Source of the DNA: Linepithema humile
Taxonomy: Eukaryota; Arthropoda; Insecta; Hymenoptera; Formicidae
Assembly (NCBI RefSeq): GCF_040581485.1
Contig: NC_090128.1
Location: 16,649,431 to 16,713,430, forward strand
Reading direction: 5' to 3'
DNA: 64,000 bases
The position numbers and the translations under genes are program-made. The notes beneath the pieces were generated by a model, which was not told the origin of the DNA, searched no databases, and worked only from the letters and a program-made list of their open reading frames with translations. Positions 46,212-55,799 of this stretch are shown here, in pieces (the first letter of the stretch is position 1; every line of letters begins with the position of its first letter).

Positions 46212-46940
46212 TCAACACGAGCATTTCCTCGCACCACGTCGCCGCAAGTGCAGTCTGATGGTAATCTCCTCTCCGCGAAAATCGATCAATCGTCCGTCTT
46301 GATCCACCACACGCAAGGTGATATTGGTAACGCTCCTCGCGATGACCGAAAGGTAAATGATTTGCGCCGGTGTTTCCGAGACTTTATATCCCGGAGGCAC
46401 GTTCGGTGAAAATTCGTGTATCGTGTGCACCGACCTGTCGTTGGCGTACGCACCCGTGGTTATGCTGCATTCCACTCGAATAATGTTTACGTTGACGATG
46501 TTTACCGAGGAATCTGATTCGTGCAACTTTCTCGGTTCCAGTATACGACCCGTCGAAAATCCAAACAGCGGTCCGATGGTATTCGGTTTGGCGAAATTTA
46601 TTCGAAAAGCGCACATGATTTCACTCTTCATAGTATTAACGTTGGGACGAAGTGACAATGGATAATTTTGCTCTTCACTTTTTCCTCGTTTTTGCAGTAT
46701 CGCGCGTTTCAGATAAGAAGCAATGGCGTCCATTTCGTACGATCCTTCGGGAATTGTAATTTCTTCGTCATTGTCGTCGAAATAAAATTTATTGTTCGCT
46801 ACCGTCACGTTCGGAATCGTGTTGTAGGTCTCCATCGTGGTTAGGCCGAGCTCGTAGTCCCCATCGCTCAAGTCTATCGGTGGAAAATAATCCACCGTGA
46901 GAACGCTGCTTTTACCGCTTAGAGTGAGCGTCAGCGACAT
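46212..46940 (-). CDS. mCP: Polinton penton / minor capsid protein (left)
   Basis: 242 residues, ATG at 46,940, overlapping the end of the upstream protease gene by 29 bp. Family signatures are clear: ITIPEGSYEMDAI, then LFGFSTGRIL, TIHEFSPNVPPGYKV, and VDQDGRLIDFRGEEITIRLH. It is a single-jelly-roll protein placed at the fivefold vertices. No frame damage. The overlap with the protease and the 123-bp gap to the capsid gene suggest one transcript with several cistrons or alternative splicing. The right copy differs by one base. Confidence 0.9.
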   Translation of the reverse strand: MSLTLTLSGKSSVLTVDYFPPIDLSDGDYELGLTTMETYNTIPNVTVANNKFYFDDNDEEITIPEGSYEMDAIASYLKRAILQKRGKSEEQNYPLSLRPNVNTMKSEIMCAFRINFAKPNTIGPLFGFSTGRILEPRKLHESDSSVNIVNVNIIRVECSITTGAYANDRSVHTIHEFSPNVPPGYKVSETPAQIIYLSVIARSVTNITLRVVDQDGRLIDFRGEEITIRLHLRRRGARKCSC

Positions 46941-47967
46941 TGCCGAGATTCCATCGACGACTGATGTTGATCGATGGCGGATCGATTTTTATATCTATTT
47001 TCTGGAGGAACAGGAGGCACAATTGTCCGCAGATCGTTTGATCGTACGTCTGGTACACCGTGCGATTGTACGTTATCGTTGTATCGGTGTCTCCGAGGTA
47101 GCGTGTAAGCTCCTTCGGCGGTTGCAAATTGCCAAAGCTGTCAAAGTATACGGCGCGATCGCCTCTCTTGGCGTACGCCACCCAATGCGTGCCCGGCCCG
47201 TCGACATCGTCCAAATTCACGATACCGCTCTCATTTTTATGTATCTTGTCGGGTAAAGCGTTACGCATGTAGACACCTCGGAAATACGATATTCGCATAC
47301 GCTTCGCTATTTGTAACAACTGTAGATTGGTGGTGGCACCCGCGGGCATCTCTATCGTTTTTTCGACGTTTTTTTTTCTCTTCAATCCTTTGCCCCGCTT
47401 GTACGGAGCGAGATAAATCCCCCGTCCTTCCATTGCTTTATTGTGACGTTTCGTCTCTTCGAGTTGTCGTCGCGCGGCCTTAGAGTCGTTCACCGCCTTT
47501 GCAACACCCGCCGCTCCACCGGCAAGCGAACCGATGACTCCCAAGAGCGGTAACAACGGTAACATACCACCGCGTTTCGCCGTCGGAAGCGTTCTCCTCT
47601 TGGTCTTCTTCTTCTTTCTCTTTGTCATACCCATCCCCAATTTCGTCTTTGCTTTCATAGCAGCCCATACGGCGGTAGCAGCAGCCCTCTCACCGAGAGT
47701 CGCGTCCGCAGCGGTGATCCGCACCCGCGCTTTATCGGCGAGAACGCGATCGGCTGCGTGGCGGTCCGCTGATTCGCGGTTTTGCGAGTACGCGATGTCG
47801 TGATCGCGACACGCCGCGTCCAACGGATTGATACCTCGATCCCCTCGCGCGAGTCGTTTTCGCAGACGAGTCCCCGGCCCGCAAAATTGGTAGCCGGGTA
47901 TATGCAGCTCCAACGGTAGTCGATTTATCACACTGTTCAGTAAACCGGCACCCTTGTATCGTTTCAT
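46912..47967 (-). CDS. PRO: PLA2-adenain fusion: phospholipase A2 plus cysteine protease (left)
   Basis: 351 residues, ATG at 47,967. Residues 24-60 contain YQFCGPGT and NPLDAACRDHDIAY: the calcium loop and the CxxHD active site (His56, Asp57) of parvovirus-VP1-type phospholipase A2. A Lys/Arg cluster (115-125) and a Leu/Gly-rich hydrophobic segment (~134-158) follow. Residues ~205-330 are an adenovirus-protease-like domain with His261 (THW), Asp276 (YFDSFG) and Cys313 (TICGQLC). In Polintons this protease matures capsid proteins; the PLA2 and hydrophobic parts suggest membrane breach. Having both in one frame implies the protease releases the membrane-active part by self-cleavage (inference). 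Confidence 0.85.
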   Translation of the reverse strand: MKRYKGAGLLNSVINRLPLELHIPGYQFCGPGTRLRKRLARGDRGINPLDAACRDHDIAYSQNRESADRHAADRVLADKARVRITAADATLGERAAATAVWAAMKAKTKLGMGMTKRKKKKTKRRTLPTAKRGGMLPLLPLLGVIGSLAGGAAGVAKAVNDSKAARRQLEETKRHNKAMEGRGIYLAPYKRGKGLKRKKNVEKTIEMPAGATTNLQLLQIAKRMRISYFRGVYMRNALPDKIHKNESGIVNLDDVDGPGTHWVAYAKRGDRAVYFDSFGNLQPPKELTRYLGDTDTTITYNRTVYQTYDQTICGQLCLLFLQKIDIKIDPPSINISRRWNLGNVADAHSKR

Positions 47968-48105
47968 AGAGCGCGAATTCTAACGTATCGCGTGTAAATC
48001 ATATTTCCAACTGAGGTGTGTTTCGACAGCGCTCACCTATAAATAGGAGGCGCGTATCGATCATTAACCAGTAGAATATCAAAGTTTGTCGGACGACAAA
48101 GTACA
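47968..48105. promoter_or_regulatory. Divergent promoter between PRO and ATPase (left)
   Basis: 138 bp between two divergent ATGs. TATAAATA at 48,038-48,045 reads as a TATA-like box on both strands. The same region is mirrored at 49,603-49,740. Confidence 0.55.
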
Positions 48106-48385
48106 ATGAATAACCGGGATAATAAGAAGGAACGGAAGGAGGTGAATGTCGCAAACGTGTATCGCTAATCGTGTGTTTGAAACAATATTTTTTTTTCAGG
48201 ATAATGTCCGAATCATGTATGGAAATAGAGATATTTTAGATCTAGCGACAAATATCCGAGCACCGCTCTTTCCAACAACCGATGCTGCGCACTCGTCGCG
48301 TAATAACAAGGATGAGAAAGAGTCTGGTAAAAAAAATGAAATTTGTACAACAACCGTACACGATCCGTGTGAAAAACATGGATGA
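48106..48385 (+). CDS. Possible short spliced ORF overlapping the ATPase start (left)
   Basis: ATG at 48,106, a 12-codon first exon ending at donor GTGAAT (48,142), acceptor TTTTTTTTCAG at about 48,199, then an open frame to 48,385. It overlaps the start of the ATPase in another frame. It may be a real small protein or an upstream ORF in the ATPase leader. No homology recognised. Confidence 0.3.
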
Positions 48386-48941
48386 TAAGACGCAAGGGGT
48401 TTGTGAGAAGGCGTGCAGACACGGTAAAATGCTGCCAAACACGATACGCGGTATCATTTGCGGTCCCTCGAATTGCGGTAAAACCAATGTAATGATTAGT
48501 CTGCTGGAAAGTCCGAACGGTGTACGTTTCGAAAACGTGTACGTGTACTCGAAATCGTTGAATCAACCAAAGTATCGATATCTCGAAAGATTGCTCGGAT
48601 CGATCGATGAAATCGGCTACTTTACATTCTCGGACAACAACACAATTGTACCGCACAGCGAGGCGTTACCGAATTCCGTATTCGTCTTCGACGATATAGC
48701 GTGCGACAAGCAGAATGCGATACGTGAGTACTTTGCTATGGGTCGACATTCGAAGGTCGATTGTTTTTATCTATGCCAAACGTATGCAAAAATACCGAAA
48801 CATCTCGTGCACGACAACGCGAATTTACTCGTAATATTCAAGCAGGATGGAACAAACCTTAAGCACGTCTACAACGATCATGTGAATACGGACATGACGT
48901 ACGAAGATTTTGGTATTTTTGCATACGTTTGGCATAGATAA
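48336..48941 (+). pseudogene. ATPase: A32-like packaging ATPase, running through the palindrome centre (left)
   Basis: ATG at 48,336 (MKFVQQPY). Walker A is IICGPSNCGKT; Walker B is SVFVFDDIACD; a sensor-type FYLCQTYAKIPK follows. This is the FtsK/HerA-family genome-packaging ATPase of Polintons. The natural sequence continues through the unique spacer (NANLLVIFKQD, NTDMTYEDF). At 48,910 it enters the inverted arm, so the last nine residues before the stop are mirrored antisense sequence. The family's C-terminus is therefore missing. This frame contains more genuine ATPase than the right-arm copy. Confidence 0.85.
48800..48909. other. Unique spacer at the palindrome centre
   Basis: About 110 bp present once. 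It is genuine downstream ATPase coding sequence for the plus-strand copy. Its ends are flanked by mirrored AAAAATACC(A/G). Confidence 0.9.
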
Positions 48942-49372
48942 AAACAATCGACCTTCGAATGTCGACCCATAGCAAAGTACTCACGTATCGCATTCTGCTT
49001 GTCGCACGCTATATCGTCGAAGACGAATACGGAATTCGGTAACGCCTCGCTGTGCGGTACAATTGTGTTGTTGTCCGAGAATGTAAAGTAGCCGATTTCA
49101 TCGATCGATCCGAGCAATCTTTCGAGATATCGATACTTTGGTTGATTCAACGATTTCGAGTACACGTACACGTTTTCGAAACGTACACCGTTCGGACTTT
49201 CCAGCAGACTAATCATTACATTGGTTTTACCGCAATTCGAGGGACCGCAAATGATACCGCGTATCGTGTTTGGCAGCATTTTACCGTGTCTGCACGCCTT
49301 CTCACAAACCCCTTGCGTCTTATCATCCATGTTTTTCACACGGATCGTGTACGGTTGTTGTACAAATTTCAT
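48878..49372 (-). pseudogene. ATPase: A32-like packaging ATPase, truncated (right)
   Basis: Identical to the left copy from MKFVQQPY through AKIPK. It then reads nine unrelated residues out of the spacer in antisense and stops at 48,878. Lacks everything after the sensor region. Confidence 0.85.
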
Positions 49373-49740
49373 TTTTTTTACCAGACTCTTTCTCATCCTT
49401 GTTATTACGCGACGAGTGCGCAGCATCGGTTGTTGGAAAGAGCGGTGCTCGGATATTTGTCGCTAGATCTAAAATATCTCTATTTCCATACATGATTCGG
49501 ACATTATCCTGAAAAAAAAATATTGTTTCAAACACACGATTAGCGATACACGTTTGCGACATTCACCTCCTTCCGTTCCTTCTTATTATCCCGGTTATTC
49601 ATTGTACTTTGTCGTCCGACAAACTTTGATATTCTACTGGTTAATGATCGATACGCGCCTCCTATTTATAGGTGAGCGCTGTCGAAACACACCTCAGTTG
49701 GAAATATGATTTACACGCGATACGTTAGAATTCGCGCTCT

Positions 49741-50796
49741 ATGAAACGATACAAGGGTGCCGGTTTACTGAACAGTGTGATAAATCGACTACCGTTGGAG
49801 CTGCATATACCCGGCTACCAATTTTGCGGGCCGGGGACTCGTCTGCGAAAACGACTCGCGCGAGGGGATCGAGGTATCAATCCGTTGGACGCGGCGTGTC
49901 GCGATCACGACATCGCGTACTCGCAAAACCGCGAATCAGCGGACCGCCACGCAGCCGATCGCGTTCTCGCCGATAAAGCGCGGGTGCGGATCACCGCTGC
50001 GGACGCGACTCTCGGTGAGAGGGCTGCTGCTACCGCCGTATGGGCTGCTATGAAAGCAAAGACGAAATTGGGGATGGGTATGACAAAGAGAAAGAAGAAG
50101 AAGACCAAGAGGAGAACGCTTCCGACGGCGAAACGCGGTGGTATGTTACCGTTGTTACCGCTCTTGGGAGTCATCGGTTCGCTTGCCGGTGGAGCGGCGG
50201 GTGTTGCAAAGGCGGTGAACGACTCTAAGGCCGCGCGACGACAACTCGAAGAGACGAAACGTCACAATAAAGCAATGGAAGGACGGGGGATTTATCTCGC
50301 TCCGTACAAGCGGGGCAAAGGATTGAAGAGAAAAAAAAACGTCGAAAAAACGATAGAGATGCCCGCGGGTGCCACCACCAATCTACAGTTGTTACAAATA
50401 GCGAAGCGTATGCGAATATCGTATTTCCGAGGTGTCTACATGCGTAACGCTTTACCCGACAAGATACATAAAAATGAGAGCGGTATCGTGAATTTGGACG
50501 ATGTCGACGGGCCGGGCACGCATTGGGTGGCGTACGCCAAGAGAGGCGATCGCGCCGTATACTTTGACAGCTTTGGCAATTTGCAACCGCCGAAGGAGCT
50601 TACACGCTACCTCGGAGACACCGATACAACGATAACGTACAATCGCACGGTGTACCAGACGTACGATCAAACGATCTGCGGACAATTGTGCCTCCTGTTC
50701 CTCCAGAAAATAGATATAAAAATCGATCCGCCATCGATCAACATCAGTCGTCGATGGAATCTCGGCAATGTCGCTGACGCTCACTCTAAGCGGTAA
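49741..50796 (+). CDS. PRO: PLA2-adenain fusion (right)
   Basis: Amino-acid identical to the left-arm copy at 46,912-47,967, with all catalytic residues of both domains intact. Confidence 0.85.
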   Translation: MKRYKGAGLLNSVINRLPLELHIPGYQFCGPGTRLRKRLARGDRGINPLDAACRDHDIAYSQNRESADRHAADRVLADKARVRITAADATLGERAAATAVWAAMKAKTKLGMGMTKRKKKKTKRRTLPTAKRGGMLPLLPLLGVIGSLAGGAAGVAKAVNDSKAARRQLEETKRHNKAMEGRGIYLAPYKRGKGLKRKKNVEKTIEMPAGATTNLQLLQIAKRMRISYFRGVYMRNALPDKIHKNESGIVNLDDVDGPGTHWVAYAKRGDRAVYFDSFGNLQPPKELTRYLGDTDTTITYNRTVYQTYDQTICGQLCLLFLQKIDIKIDPPSINISRRWNLGNVADAHSKR

Positions 50797-51496
50797 AAGC
50801 AGCGTTCTCACGGTGGATTATTTTCCACCGATAGACTTGAGCGATGGGGACTACGAGCTCGGCCTAACCACGATGGAGACCTACAACACGATTCCGAACG
50901 TGACGGTAGCGAACAATAAATTTTATTTCGACGACAATGACGAAGAAATTACAATTCCCGAAGGATCGTACGAAATGGACGCCATTGCTTCTTATCTGAA
51001 ACGCGCGATACTGCAAAAACGAGGAAAAAGTGAAGAGCAAAATTATCCATTGTCACTTCGTCCCAACGTTAATACCATGAAGAGTGAAATCATGTGCGCT
51101 TTTCGAATAAATTTCGCCAAACCGAATACCATCGGACCGCTGTTTGGATTTTCGACGGGTCGTATACTGGAACCGAGAAAGTTGCACGAATCAGATTCCT
51201 CGGTAAACATCGTCAACGTAAACATTATTCGAGTGGAATGCAGCATAACCACGGGTGCGTACGCCAACGACAGGTCGGTGCACACGATACACGAATTTTC
51301 ACCGAACGTGCCTCCGGGATATAAAGTCTCGGAAACACCGGCGCAAATCATTTACCTTTCGGTCATCGCGAGGAGCGTTACCAATATCACCTTGCGTGTG
51401 GTGGATCAAGACGGACGATTGATCGATTTTCGCGGAGAGGAGATTACCATCAGACTGCACTTGCGGCGACGTGGTGCGAGGAAATGCTCGTGTTGA
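50768..51496 (+). CDS. mCP: Penton / minor capsid protein (right)
   Basis: Same 242 residues as the left copy. A T/C difference near 51,078 is silent. It overlaps the protease gene by 29 bp, as in the other arm. Confidence 0.9.
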   Translation: MSLTLTLSGKSSVLTVDYFPPIDLSDGDYELGLTTMETYNTIPNVTVANNKFYFDDNDEEITIPEGSYEMDAIASYLKRAILQKRGKSEEQNYPLSLRPNVNTMKSEIMCAFRINFAKPNTIGPLFGFSTGRILEPRKLHESDSSVNIVNVNIIRVECSITTGAYANDRSVHTIHEFSPNVPPGYKVSETPAQIIYLSVIARSVTNITLRVVDQDGRLIDFRGEEITIRLHLRRRGARKCSC

Positions 51497-51619
51497 ACGA
51501 ACAGCGAGTGATTGAGAGAACAACGAAAATTGGGAAAACATCGCCATTCAAGAGGCTCAGTACGACGAACGTAAACTTTTTAAAATCGTTGGGATTCGTT
51601 GTGAGAAACGTTTAAAGAG

Positions 51620-52819
51620 ATGGATATACTCGACATCGCTGACGAGCTCGTCTTCGACGAGCGTATCGTGAAATATGAGATGCACACGTACAATCCGTAC
51701 GCTAACACGACGTTGGGACACAGCGACGAGATACGAATACCGATACAGCAACAGGATTTGTACACGTTACCGTGTGAGAGTTTTCTCTACGTTGAAGGAA
51801 AACTCGTTACTTCTGCCGATGAGAATAGAGATAACGTGTGTATAATGGGAAATAATTGTGTCGCGTTCATGTTTGATGAAATGCGATACGAGCTCGACGG
51901 AGTTGAAATCGATCGTAACAGAAACGTTGGAATAACGAGCACGATCAAAAACTATGTATCGCTGACGACGGAGAAGAGCAAGACGCTGAAATACGCATCG
52001 TGGAATCCGGATGGAAATCCGTTGCTCGATGGAAACTTTAATTTTTGCGTTCCGCTCAATACTCTTTTAGGATTCTGCGAGGACTACAAACGGATTGTAA
52101 TCAACGCTCGTCACGAACTTGTATTGATACGATCGCGCAACGATAATAATTCTCTCGTTGGACGAGTCGGTACGAATCCAACGATCGAACTACTCAAGAT
52201 ACAGTGGCGAATGCCGCATGTATCTCTGAGCGAAGTCAACAAGCTGTCTCTTCTTCGAACTTTGGAAAGCGGAAGATATCTGAGCGTGTGCTTCCGTTCG
52301 TGGGATCTGTACGAGTTTCCTCTGCTGCAGAATACAACGAAGCATTCCTGGGCGGTCAAAGCTGCGACGCAATTGGAAAAACCGCGATACGTAATCTTTG
52401 CTCTCCAAACCGGTCGAAAAAACGTACTGTCTGAAAACGCTACGCAATTTGACGCTTGTAAACTCACCAATGTGAGACTGCATCTGAATTCAGATTTTTA
52501 TCCGTACGACGACATGAATTTGGATTTCGACAAGAGTCGATACGCTATACTGTACAATATGTATGCACGTTTCCGCAAAGCCTATTATGGACAGGACGAT
52601 ACGTATTTGGACATCGATGAATTCTCGAAAGCCGGTCCGTTCGTAGTCATAGATTGTTCGCGACAAAACGACTCTGTCAAGAGCGCCACCGTTGACGTGC
52701 GAATAGAATTTGATTGTAAGGAAAATATACCGGCCAACACCACCGCCTATTGTCTCATTATACACGATCGAATGGTCGAATATAATCCACTGAACAACAT
52801 TGTGCGCAGACTCGTGTGA
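51620..52819 (+). CDS. MCP: Probable major capsid protein (right)
   Basis: Same 399 residues as the left copy except Leu for Pro at residue 10. Confidence 0.75.
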   Translation: MDILDIADELVFDERIVKYEMHTYNPYANTTLGHSDEIRIPIQQQDLYTLPCESFLYVEGKLVTSADENRDNVCIMGNNCVAFMFDEMRYELDGVEIDRNRNVGITSTIKNYVSLTTEKSKTLKYASWNPDGNPLLDGNFNFCVPLNTLLGFCEDYKRIVINARHELVLIRSRNDNNSLVGRVGTNPTIELLKIQWRMPHVSLSEVNKLSLLRTLESGRYLSVCFRSWDLYEFPLLQNTTKHSWAVKAATQLEKPRYVIFALQTGRKNVLSENATQFDACKLTNVRLHLNSDFYPYDDMNLDFDKSRYAILYNMYARFRKAYYGQDDTYLDIDEFSKAGPFVVIDCSRQNDSVKSATVDVRIEFDCKENIPANTTAYCLIIHDRMVEYNPLNNIVRRLV

Positions 52820-52877
52820 AAAGTTATAAATTAGACGTGTGCGAATGGGAACGTCAGTTTTCCGACGGTCGACGACG

Positions 52878-53378
52878 ATGTCGAACGTACCAATTTTCGT
52901 CGACTTGCAAGGTTACGCGTTCAACAACATTTTTATCGTGAAAGAGGTAGCGGTACTTCGAGATGGCGAAACGCTATCTCATTACGTATTTCGTGAACAC
53001 GTACCGTGGTATCTGTTGACGAAATCGGAAAAATCGCTGGCGTGTTGGTTACGGATACACCACCACGGCTTCCGATGGGAAGATGGACACGTCTCGTACA
53101 GTCAGATGAAAAGTCTTATCAACAATGCCATTGGTACGGAACCGTCTCTGATATACGTGAAAGGACTCGAGAAGAAAAAGTGGTTGTGCGAGATTTTGGA
53201 AGATGATGTAGAGATTGAAACAATAGATGCGGATTACGAAGATATCGCACGCCTGACGAACTTGGATGTAATCGGAACCTTGCGCTGCGCGTATCACACG
53301 AGACATTGCGCTATGCGGAATGTTTGCAAATTGTACAAGTGGTGGTTTGAGCGTAACAAACGTGTAAAACAACTATGA
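52878..53378 (+). CDS. Degenerate DEDDh-exonuclease-like protein (right)
   Basis: Identical to the left copy. The ATG at 52,878 is preferred over 52,845. AATAAA follows the stop within 10-15 bp. Confidence 0.6.
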   Translation: MSNVPIFVDLQGYAFNNIFIVKEVAVLRDGETLSHYVFREHVPWYLLTKSEKSLACWLRIHHHGFRWEDGHVSYSQMKSLINNAIGTEPSLIYVKGLEKKKWLCEILEDDVEIETIDADYEDIARLTNLDVIGTLRCAYHTRHCAMRNVCKLYKWWFERNKRVKQL

Positions 53379-53408
53379 TTTATGCTAATAAAATGATGTG
53401 TATCACAC

Positions 53409-53509
53409 TCGTATGACTTTTATTCCACCTTTTACCCATCACATAATCCACCATATAATATGGTCTATCGCTTATCTCGCAGTAAAATAGGACGTTGAAT
53501 AGGATGGGG
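53409..53509. promoter_or_regulatory. Convergent-gene spacer element, copy 3 (right, mirrored)
   Basis: Mirror of 44,199-44,299. Followed by GAAAGAGTCTGGTAAAAAAA, a word that also occurs at the start of the ATPase. Confidence 0.7.
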
Positions 53510-53572
53510 AAAGAGTCTGGTAAAAAAAATGAAAAATTAATTTATTTAATATAAATAATATTTATTAAAAAA

Positions 53573-53810
53573 CTAAAAAAAATATATGTACATTTGAGCA
53601 AACAGAATTTTTTCAATTGCATAAAAATGTTCTTCCGACGCCTTTCCACCACCGCCGCATCGATATCCCTCCGCTTGCCTTGTTTCCTCCGTTCTTTCCT
53701 CGCGAGGAATCGACTGGCGAAACCGACGACTTCGAAAGCGCGCCGCGAGGAACTCTCGCCCGACCAAGATTTTTCCTCCGACTCTTCTTCTCCACCACCA
53801 CCTGTTTAAA
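53573..53810 (-). CDS. Basic protein segment (right)
   Basis: Counterpart of 43,901-44,143. It differs by three single-base insertions that change about ten residues (KILVGREFL in place of the left arm's version) and then return to the same frame; a one-base homopolymer difference alters the extreme C-terminus. Confidence 0.35.
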
Positions 53811-53929
53811 CTGCAAAAAGTCAAAATTAAAAATTAATGAATTAATTAAAAAAATTTGAGTATGAAAATATAAAATCGAAAAATTTGTAGTGTTAAATCA
53901 ACTCACCTCTCGATTTTCTTCTTTTTACT

Positions 53930-54921
53930 TTACTCCCCCGTTTGATAATTGTAATCGGGAGAGTAAGAAATCACAGGGGGGCTGTATCCTGTGAAAATTT
54001 TATTGTTTAAAAAAAATAAAATTCGAGCATAAAAGTAACTGTAAAAATTTTCAATCTTTCTTACCTCTGTCACCCATTCCCCATCCGTCTTGCGCGTAGC
54101 CTTCCTCATCCCCTCCTTCATAATACCTCTCCTCTTCCTCAGTCTGTAATTCCTCTTCCTCAGTCTGTAATTCCTCTTCCTCAGTCTGTAATTCTTCTTC
54201 CTGCTCTTCCTCCTCCTCGCGAAGTGAGCTCGTCGATTCGTCGCTCGCGAGATCGACGAGCTCAGGCGTTAGAACAATTTAGAACAATTCGAGCGCGAGC
54301 TGAAACATTAAATTTTTTTTGTAAAATTTCCTAATATAAAATCGATGCTGTTATTTCATATAAATAATGTATACAGCGACTTACACGAGGGTCCGGCCTC
54401 AGGCGAGGTATCTGCTCGACGTCTTACCCCGAGACGTCGAGTAGCTCGCTCGTCACGGTTTTGACGCGTACCACGCACCACACCCTCCACCACCATGGTT
54501 TTCTTAGGTGTTGAATGTTGTAGCGTTCCTAAAAAAAAAATGATTTTAATTTTTTAAAACTTTGTTTTAATATTCATAATACAAAAAATAGAAACTTACC
54601 ATTTTTTACCGCACCATGATAGCAATTCGACAGCCTGATGATATAGCCTCCCGCATCCTCTTCCTCGTTGTCGTTGAACGCTCGCCTTGTCTCGATTATT
54701 TCGCCAGCAATAATCAAGAGCTGCAGATAAATCGAAAAATGTCCCAAACGGAATAAAACCGCGAGCACCGCACTAGGGCACGCACCCGCAAACTTTGCGA
54801 ATACCGCATAATTATTATCGTCGTTGTCGGATAACGATGATAAATAATTATCGATGCATAGCCCGTTTAAGTTACACGCCAATCGCAAACACGAATCAAT
54901 AATTTTCCGCAAACTAGACAT
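53930..54921 (-). pseudogene. Acidic four-exon gene with the same frame break (right)
   Basis: Exons at 54,600-54,921, 54,384-54,527, 54,064-54,298 and 53,930-53,988. The 10-bp duplication in exon 3 is shared with the left arm, so it predates the duplication or was copied between arms. Confidence 0.55.
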
Positions 54922-55011
54922 TTTTAAAACGAATAACCAGCTCCCGGATGATTTCCTACGTTCCACTCGAGCCTTGAGAAGTTAATACGTCGATGCAATA
55001 GTTAATCCCGG

Positions 55012-55019
55012 CTTATATA
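55012..55019 (-). promoter_or_regulatory. TATA box of the acidic gene (right)
   Basis: CTTATATA on the plus strand, mirror of 42,692. Confidence 0.5.
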
Positions 55020-55076
55020 CCCTTACATCAAAGATGCCGCTAAATCTTATTATAATCTAATTATGTTCACAGATAG

Positions 55077-55353
55077 CTAACATTCGTATCGATATCCACT
55101 ATAGTTTACAATAATATGTCGAAGACGAGATAACTCGCTCGACAGCAGCATTTCCTTTTCGAGGAACAGTAATCGTGGATCTAAGGTTTCGCTAGGACGA
55201 TAGGTGCTAAGCTATTCGTCGCTAACTAACATTCGTATCGATATCCACTATAGTTTACAATAATATGTCGAAGACGAGATAACTCGCTCGACAGTAGCAT
55301 TTCCTTTTCGAGGAACAGTAATCGTGGATCTAAGGTTTCGCTAGGACGATAGG
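55077..55353. repeat. Duplicated 128-bp blocks (right arm)
   Basis: 55,077-55,204 and 55,226-55,353; mirror of the left blocks. Confidence 0.9.
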
Positions 55354-55379
55354 CGATAGGCCAGCGTATCATATTTCCA

Positions 55380-55560
55380 TTTATTCAACGTCTATCGTAC
55401 GTCTTTGAACCTCTATCGAACGTCTATCGTACATCTTTTAACGTATTGTTGAACGTCTTACGTACAACTTTTAACATCTTTTGTACATCTTTTCAACATT
55501 ACTTAAACCACTTTTAACATCTATCAAACGTCTTTTAACGTTTATTACTACAGCGAAATT
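55380..55560. repeat. Iteron-like array (right arm)
   Basis: Mirror of 42,160-42,335: AACGTCTATCGTACGTCTTT and related words repeated. Confidence 0.55.
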
Positions 55561-55579
55561 GACGTTTTTGCGTCGAGCT

Positions 55580-55587
55580 GTATATAA
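55580..55587 (+). promoter_or_regulatory. TATA box of the small Cys gene (right)
   Basis: TATATAAG in CTGTATATAAGATGTG, about 70 bp upstream of the ATG at 55,653. Confidence 0.55.
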
Positions 55588-55652
55588 GATGTGCGGAAGA
55601 GAGAAATTTATCAGTTCAAAGTGTGCACGCGGTGGAGAAAAAAGTATAGAAA

Positions 55653-55799
55653 ATGGAGCGTGATCAGAATAGAAAAACTTCCGAATACGAGAAGTGTAAA
55701 GATTGCGGAGTGTACCACAAGCCGATAGCTGTGGTTGAGCCTCGTCCGAGGACGACTCAAGCGCCTCCCGTCCCTCCTCGTAATCGTGAAAGGCGTTAA
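55653..55799 (+). CDS. Small basic Cys-motif protein, 48 aa (right)
   Basis: Same protein as 41,909-42,058 with one Pro fewer in the Pro-rich tail. The long minus-strand frame over it (55,471-55,911) is antisense and not a gene. Confidence 0.5.
   Translation: MERDQNRKTSEYEKCKDCGVYHKPIAVVEPRPRTTQAPPVPPRNRERR

Larger units (their letters stand above)
40703..48799. repeat. Left arm of ~16.5-kb palindrome
   Basis: Reverse-complementary to 48,910-57,221. The mirror position is 97,708 minus x near the centre, drifting by 3 bp near 42.8 kb. From about 41,960 to 48,799 I find only a handful of single-base differences, for example one base at 46,061 and one at 46,631. Outside 41,960 identity falls to roughly 80-85% with many indels, and the gene content differs. 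Confidence 0.95.
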
